From assembly GCF_004123295.1 (NCBI RefSeq), contig NZ_SDMK01000001.1, positions 620,001 to 684,000 on the forward strand: DNA of 64,000 nt, given 5' to 3'. The notes beneath the pieces were generated by a model. The model saw nothing but the letters and a program-made list of their open reading frames with translations. It was not told where the DNA came from and did no database searches. Made by a program: the position numbers and the translations under genes. This document shows, piece by piece, positions 61,683 to 64,000 of this stretch (within the stretch, counting starts at the first letter, position 1; every line of letters begins with the position of its first letter). Source of the DNA: Silvibacterium dinghuense (GTDB taxonomy: Bacteria; Acidobacteriota; Terriglobia; Terriglobales; Acidobacteriaceae).

Positions 61683-62771
61683 GTGTATCGATCCGTACTC
61701 CGAACCACACTGCGACAGGGACTCTCGTCCCTCGCCCTGCTCGCCTTCGCCGCCACTGCCTGGTCCCAGGCCTCTGCCAACCTTGAAAAGCAGGGCTATT
61801 ACGCCGATCCGGAGATCCACATCTTCGACGGCCAGTACTGGATCTACCCCACCACCTCCGATCCAAAACCGGATCCCAGCCACCACGAGAGCTTTAGCCC
61901 CGACCAGACCAGGCTGCGTGAAGGCCACGTCATCCACCCGGTCTATCTGCTGCATACCAGCTTCGACGCGCTCTCATCGCCAGACCTGGTGCACTGGACG
62001 AAGCATCCCTACGTGCTCGACGTGAAGGATGTAGCCTGGGCCGCCTATGCCATGTGGGCGCCCACCGCCATCCACATCAACGGCGGCTACTACCTCATCT
62101 TCGCCGCCAACGACATCCAGAAGAACGACACCTTCCAGGGCGGCATCGGGGTGGCCGTGGCCGATAACCCCGCCGGCCCGTTCGTCGATGCCCTCGGCCA
62201 TCCGCTGATCGGCGAGTTTCACAACGGGGCCCAGCCCATCGATCCCTTCATCATGAAGGACGACGACGGGAGCATCTACCTCTATTACGGCGGCCAGGGA
62301 CACTGTAACGTCGTCCAGCTCTCACCCGATCTCACCCACGTCATCGCCATGAAGGATGGCTCGATGTACAAGGAAATCACCCCGAAGGACTACACCGAGG
62401 GCCCCTTCGTCATCAAGCGCAAGGGCGTTTACTACTTCATGTGGTCGGAAGGCGATTGGGGTGACTCTTCCTATGGTGTGGCCTATGCGAAGAGCACCAG
62501 CCCCACCGGGCCCTTCGAGCGCGTCGGCAAGATTCTCTCCACCGATCCGAAGATCGCCTTCGGCCCCGGCCATCACTCGGTCCTGCACATCCCCGGCACC
62601 GATGACTGGTACATCGTCTACCATCGCCATCCACTCGGCACCACCGATATCGCCCAGCGCGTCCTCGCCATCGACGAGATGCACTTCGACGCCAACGGCA
62701 ACATCGAGCCGATCAGGATGACTGCAGATGGCCCCGGTCCAAGGCCGGTCACAAAGAAGCAGAGCGAGTAG
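61683..62771 (+). CDS. Secreted GH43 family glycosidase (xylosidase/arabinofuranosidase-like)
   Basis: About 362 residues. GTG 61683 has an AGGAA site and gives a signal peptide ending WSQ. The five-bladed GH43 propeller has its three acids: D42 (YYADPEIH), D187 (QPIDPFIMKDDDG) and E239 (YTEGPFVIKRKG). Family members cleave arabinose or xylose side chains from plant cell-wall polysaccharides; the exact substrate is open. The gene stands alone and is divergent from the acyl-CoA dehydrogenase. Confidence 0.9.
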   Translation: MYRSVLRTTLRQGLSSLALLAFAATAWSQASANLEKQGYYADPEIHIFDGQYWIYPTTSDPKPDPSHHESFSPDQTRLREGHVIHPVYLLHTSFDALSSPDLVHWTKHPYVLDVKDVAWAAYAMWAPTAIHINGGYYLIFAANDIQKNDTFQGGIGVAVADNPAGPFVDALGHPLIGEFHNGAQPIDPFIMKDDDGSIYLYYGGQGHCNVVQLSPDLTHVIAMKDGSMYKEITPKDYTEGPFVIKRKGVYYFMWSEGDWGDSSYGVAYAKSTSPTGPFERVGKILSTDPKIAFGPGHHSVLHIPGTDDWYIVYHRHPLGTTDIAQRVLAIDEMHFDANGNIEPIRMTADGPGPRPVTKKQSE

Positions 62772-62812
62772 GGGAAGTGCGAGGGCACAGGGAACAGGGT
62801 ATAGTTCGACGG

Positions 62813-62847
62813 TGGCCCACCCAGGCCTCTTTTGCCTGGGTGGGCCA
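62813..62847. repeat. Intergenic hairpin repeat 1 (TGGCCCACCCAGGC arms)
   Basis: Perfect 14-bp arms TGGCCCACCCAGGC and GCCTGGGTGGGCCA enclose CTCTTTT. It may end GH43 transcription, but the very long perfect stem and the sister hairpin next to it suggest a dispersed REP-like repeat. Confidence 0.7.
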
Positions 62848-62874
62848 CTTCTCATGACTCCGGAAAACAACCGG

Positions 62875-62911
62875 GTGCCCCACATCTCGATTTTGAGACG
62901 TGGGAAAGCAC
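62875..62911. repeat. Intergenic hairpin repeat 2 (GTGCCCCAC arms)
   Basis: GTGC pairs with GCAC outside, and CCCACATCTC with GAGACGTGGG inside (one mismatch, three-base bulge), around GATTTT. It lies 27 bp after hairpin 1 and shares the CCCAC/GTGGG core. Confidence 0.6.
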
Positions 62912-63145
62912 AAACCCGAAAGAGCAAAGAGCTTTTCTATACCCCATCCCCGACACCCTGCTCCCTGCTTTTCTGTCCCTTCCCGAACACCTCTACCCGT
63001 AAGCGAACACCCGCCGCTCACCACGGCCTCGACGCTCCTGAAACTATCTCCTGATCTGGCAAAGCCTTAGACAAACCAAGGTGCATCTCTCACATGGAGC
63101 CTGAATTGCTCTGTAGGCAGCCGTCGTATCTCTCAGGAGGTCTCC

Positions 63146-63586
63146 ATGCCGCACTTTGAACGCATCCGTGACGTCATCTCCGGCCCCTTCAGTCCCGAAA
63201 TCATGCAGCAGCGCGCAGCCGCCGGCTGGCAGCTCGTCTCTCTCGAGTGGCGCCGCGAGCTCCCCGATCACGAGCGCCCCACCGAAGGCGCCTTCGCCGA
63301 GGACATCCCCTATGGACTGCGCATCTCCGACGACTGCCAGCGCCTCGAGGTTGACTCCACCGAAAACCAGGCCCTCACGCTCATGATGGAACTGCTGGTG
63401 CAGGATTTCCCCCTCTCAAGCGTCGCCAGCGACTTGAACGAAAAAGGCTTCCGCACCCGCAGCGGCAAACCATGGGGACCGGGCGCGGTCTTCAACATGA
63501 TGCCGCGACTCATCGAGGTGGGCCCACGGCTTTTCCCAACCGAGGAGTGGGAGCAGCGCCGGGCGCGCTTCGCGCGCTTTATTTAG
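63146..63586 (+). CDS. Small protein with recombinase-like C-terminal motif
   Basis: 146 residues, with a strong AGGAGG site. The C-terminal part (about 85-125) reads LNEKGFRTRSGKPWGPGAVFNM, which resembles the DNA-binding recombinase domain of large serine recombinases (LNxxGxxTxxGKxWxxxxV). The catalytic resolvase domain is absent and the N-terminal half (SLEWRRELPDHE region) has no resemblance I can name. It is intact, so it is probably a domesticated DNA-binding protein of unknown role instead of a mobile-element enzyme. Confidence 0.6.
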   Translation: MPHFERIRDVISGPFSPEIMQQRAAAGWQLVSLEWRRELPDHERPTEGAFAEDIPYGLRISDDCQRLEVDSTENQALTLMMELLVQDFPLSSVASDLNEKGFRTRSGKPWGPGAVFNMMPRLIEVGPRLFPTEEWEQRRARFARFI

Positions 63587-63647
63587 AAGACTGGCATTGA
63601 ATCAGCAAGACGAAGAACCGCGTGGATTCCTCGTCTTGCAGCGGTTC

Positions 63648-64000
63648 TCAGTCTTTCCGGCGAAAGTAAAAGCCGTGGTAAAAAGGCACGCTCTTGTCCG
63701 GATGAAACGGTATGCTCATCGACCGGTGAAGATACCACTGCTCGACCTTTTCATACCCGGCCTGCTTCATCTGCTCAAGAAATAAGTCACGATTGAAGAC
63801 CTTGTAGGGCGAATACGAATGTGTCGAATGCTGAACCGTGAAATATGGCTCCCCTTCATAGACAGGAACGCGATTGACGAGCACGTGCCTGGGGGGTTGC
63901 TCGATCCGGGAAAGGATCATCCCCAGGTCAGCCTCAAGATACTGCAGGGTTCCACAGGTGAGAAAGAGATCCACCCCTGAACACAGGGCGACATCCTCAG
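63648..64000 (-). CDS. TIGR04325-like methyltransferase, C-terminal part (runs off right edge)
   Basis: At least 117 residues of the C-terminal end; the frame is open to the window edge. DLFLTCGTLQYLEADLG resembles the end of a methyltransferase fold, and VLVNRVPVYEGEPYFTVQH with the later MKQAGYEKVEQWY are typical of the TIGR04325 family of putative surface-polysaccharide methyltransferases. The SAM-binding motif lies outside the window. It converges on the recombinase-like gene. Confidence 0.7.
   Translation of the reverse strand, partial: EDVALCSGVDLFLTCGTLQYLEADLGMILSRIEQPPRHVLVNRVPVYEGEPYFTVQHSTHSYSPYKVFNRDLFLEQMKQAGYEKVEQWYLHRSMSIPFHPDKSVPFYHGFYFRRKD

Larger units (their letters stand above)
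62772..63145. other. Gene-free stretch holding two hairpin repeats
   Basis: About 374 bp between the GH43 gene and the recombinase-like gene. It holds the two hairpins listed separately and no frame with a plausible product. The last bases carry the ribosome site AGGAGG of the next gene. Confidence 0.7.

Overview
The window looks like a chromosome segment of a high-GC, heterotrophic soil acidobacterium (Terriglobia/Acidobacteriaceae type). Three things point there: Oar-like TonB-dependent receptors with an N-terminal carboxypeptidase-regulatory domain, a winged-helix protein fused to a PD40/TolB-like propeller, and a large orphan MacB/FtsX permease of the acidobacterial duplicated class. This is inferred from gene content; no rRNA or marker phylogeny is available here.

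Layout. 0-1.6 kb: end of a YtcA-TolC type efflux operon, cut by the window edge. 2.1-2.9 kb: membrane GGDEF protein with a degenerate active site. 3.0-6.6 kb: BlaI repressor, M56 (BlaR1-like) membrane peptidase and HtrA protease, with a similar palindrome in front of blaI and at the htrA start. 6.7-10.7 kb: iron operon of siderophore receptor, Sel1 protein and PiuC-like hydroxylase. 11.0-19.4 kb: secreted GH78 rhamnosidase divergent from a LytS/LytTR two-component pair and an Oar-like receptor. 19.5-22.5 kb: operon of an eight-loop EF-hand protein, an ApbE-DUF2271 fusion with altered ApbE motifs, and a PepSY membrane protein. 22.7-33.4 kb: alpha-glucan locus (Oar-like receptor, periplasmic GH13, winged-helix/PD40 sensor, GH31 alpha-glucosidase). 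33.5-40.9 kb: SRAP protein and a complete RND efflux operon with divergent TetR and a palindromic operator. 41.0-44.5 kb: hemQ, then a decayed AT-richer stretch with 5'-truncated MFS and TetR remnants, an acyltransferase and tRNA-Gly(CCC).

44.5-49.7 kb: two short-chain dehydrogenases with a divergent LysR regulator, a GT39-like membrane glycosyltransferase and a DUF3309 micropeptide. 49.8-51.9 kb: family 5 uracil-DNA glycosylase and a lipoprotein mutarotase. 52.0-54.6 kb: psd-pssA plus an aspartate-semialdehyde-dehydrogenase paralogue lacking the catalytic cysteine. 54.8-61.5 kb: DUF465 protein, then a leftward run of acyl-CoA dehydrogenase, orphan permease, meaB, mce, tsaB and rimI. 61.7-64 kb: GH43 glycosidase, two tandem intergenic hairpin repeats, a small recombinase-like protein, and a methyltransferase running off the right edge.

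How it fits together. The carbohydrate genes form two scavenging loci, one for rhamnosides and one for alpha-glucans, each pairing a secreted hydrolase with an Oar-like outer-membrane receptor and a dedicated sensor. The iron operon and the EF-hand/ApbE-DUF2271/PepSY operon are envelope metal or redox functions. The BlaI-M56-HtrA unit is an envelope-stress circuit. No complete mobile element, CRISPR array or defence system is visible. The least explained pieces are the degenerate flavin-transferase fusion operon, the cysteine-less Asd paralogue, and several palindromic or repeated regulatory sites.
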